From CAXQRU01 sp964226685 (GTDB taxonomy: Bacteria > Pseudomonadota > Gammaproteobacteria > Pseudomonadales > Cellvibrionaceae), in the NCBI GenBank assembly GCA_964226685.1, contig CAXQRU010000134.1:1-24460 (forward strand): a stretch of DNA of 24,460 bases, read 5' to 3'. Shown here one piece after another: positions 24,103 through 24,460 of the stretch (positions within the stretch are counted from its first letter, which is position 1; each line of letters opens with the position of its first letter). Below the pieces are notes generated by a model. That model saw only the letters and a program-made list of their open reading frames with translations. It did no database searches and was not told the origin of the DNA. The translations under genes were made by a program, and so were the position numbers.

Positions 24103-24381
24103 TTAACCTTGTTCTGCTAGTTTCTTTTTCGCTTCTTCTTTAGTTAAACCACCTAAAGCAGCACAAGTTCCAGCATCCACTAGCTTCCATTCACCGGGAT
24201 CATTATCTACCGTTGATTGACTAGCACAGCTATGGGTTCCCGCAAGGTTAGCGCAATCATTTTGCCCAGCTTTTGCAACGCCATAGCATTTTTCTTTGCC
24301 GCCAGCCTGAGCGGTAGTAGATAGAGCGCCCAACGCGATAGCTGCAGCAATTGCAGTTGAAACAACAGCGTTCTTATTCAT
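24103..24381 (-). CDS. bufA: Bufferin precursor peptide (DUF2282), secreted cysteine-rich metallophore
   Basis: A 92-residue precursor. The N-terminus is a Sec signal peptide, likely cut after Ala26 (AQA/GG). The mature part of about 66 residues has exactly four cysteines: Cys32, Cys43, Cys52 and Cys73, in EKCYGVAKAGQNDCA, THSCA and DAGTC. This is the DUF2282 pattern. In known bufferins, two conserved cysteines become thiooxazoles and the product binds copper in the periplasm; a signal peptide on a RiPP precursor is characteristic. I choose ATG 24381 because GAGG lies six bases upstream; the longer frame from 24393 would overlap that site. It is first in the operon, so it should be the most abundant product. 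The family and operon match are strong; which metal is bound here is not known. Confidence 0.93.
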   Translation of the reverse strand: MNKNAVVSTAIAAAIALGALSTTAQAGGKEKCYGVAKAGQNDCANLAGTHSCASQSTVDNDPGEWKLVDAGTCAALGGLTKEEAKKKLAEQG

Positions 24382-24418
24382 AAGTTTCCTCATTAGATGG
24401 TTATAAAATTGGTACTAC

Positions 24419-24447
24419 TATAGAAAGGCTAAAATTCAAAAAGTTCC
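24419..24447 (-). promoter_or_regulatory. Candidate ECF-sigma-like promoter of the buf operon
   Basis: On the minus strand, GGAACTT (24447-24441), a 16-base spacer, then TCTATA (24424-24419). GGAACTT equals the RpoE-type -35 consensus, and the -10 half fits its TC-rich pattern except for one base. No sigma-70 pair with normal spacing competes. The site lies only three bases inside the adapter, so upstream sequence is missing. Confidence 0.42.
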
Positions 24448-24450
24448 ACG

Positions 24451-24460
24451 AGATCGGAAG
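24451..24460. other. Residual Illumina sequencing adapter at the right end
   Basis: AGATCGGAAG is the first ten bases of the standard Illumina adapter and follows directly on genomic sequence. The operon's upstream region is cut off here. Confidence 0.93.

Overview
The window is a bacterial chromosomal segment from a gammaproteobacterium, by gene content and order probably in the Pseudomonadales/Oceanospirillales range. The base composition is moderately AT-rich by eye. The order trxB-aat-bpt-infA diverging from ftsK-lolA-rarA, followed by serS and a cysG-type gene, is the order I know from Pseudomonas-like genomes. Both ends carry leftover Illumina adapter sequence (1-23 and 24451-24460), so the ends are assembly edges and not biological junctions. 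Almost every base lies in or next to a gene. No gap exceeds about 210 bases, and I see no tRNA, rRNA, insertion sequence, CRISPR array or prophage gene.

Left part (51-4817): a single-domain response regulator overlaps an alpha/beta hydrolase gene on the minus strand. Divergent from them is cysH (PAPS reductase, sulfate assimilation), which ends in a bidirectional terminator. Converging on it is a tight pair: glutathione reductase (gor) and an AstE/AspA-like zinc hydrolase. A small, very basic unknown protein follows.

Middle part (4950-14106): a methyl-accepting chemotaxis protein stands alone. A minus-strand operon serS > truncated cysG > MscS-type channel ends in a strong terminator. The cysG-type gene keeps the uroporphyrinogen-III methyltransferase half but has a shortened, degenerate dehydrogenase/ferrochelatase half. 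An HDOD gene lies upstream of serS, and a long perfect hairpin spans their junction. Divergent from HDOD is a plus-strand formaldehyde detoxification operon: glutathione-dependent formaldehyde dehydrogenase, S-formylglutathione hydrolase, and a tail-anchored protein with two FHA domains.

Right-centre (14162-21965): a housekeeping block, ftsK > lolA > rarA > crcB on the minus strand, and trxB > aat > bpt on the plus strand with infA further along. A small secreted unknown protein on the minus strand overlaps the end of bpt.

Right end (21987-24447): the most interesting unit. It is a four-gene minus-strand operon: a secreted cysteine-rich DUF2282 precursor peptide, a DUF692 (MNIO) enzyme, a DUF2063 partner and a DoxX membrane protein. 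This matches the bufferin (bufABC) type of RiPP metallophore operon, also seen as the gold-induced gigPABT genes of Cupriavidus. A promoter candidate resembling an extracytoplasmic-function sigma site precedes the precursor gene.

A thiol and sulfur theme runs through the window. CysH draws electrons from thioredoxin, which TrxB recycles. The methyltransferase half of CysG supplies a siroheme precursor for sulfite reduction. Gor maintains glutathione, which the formaldehyde pathway needs. The bufferin peptide carries modified cysteines and would bind copper or similar metals outside the cytoplasm. These links are inferred from family knowledge, not from shared regulation visible here.
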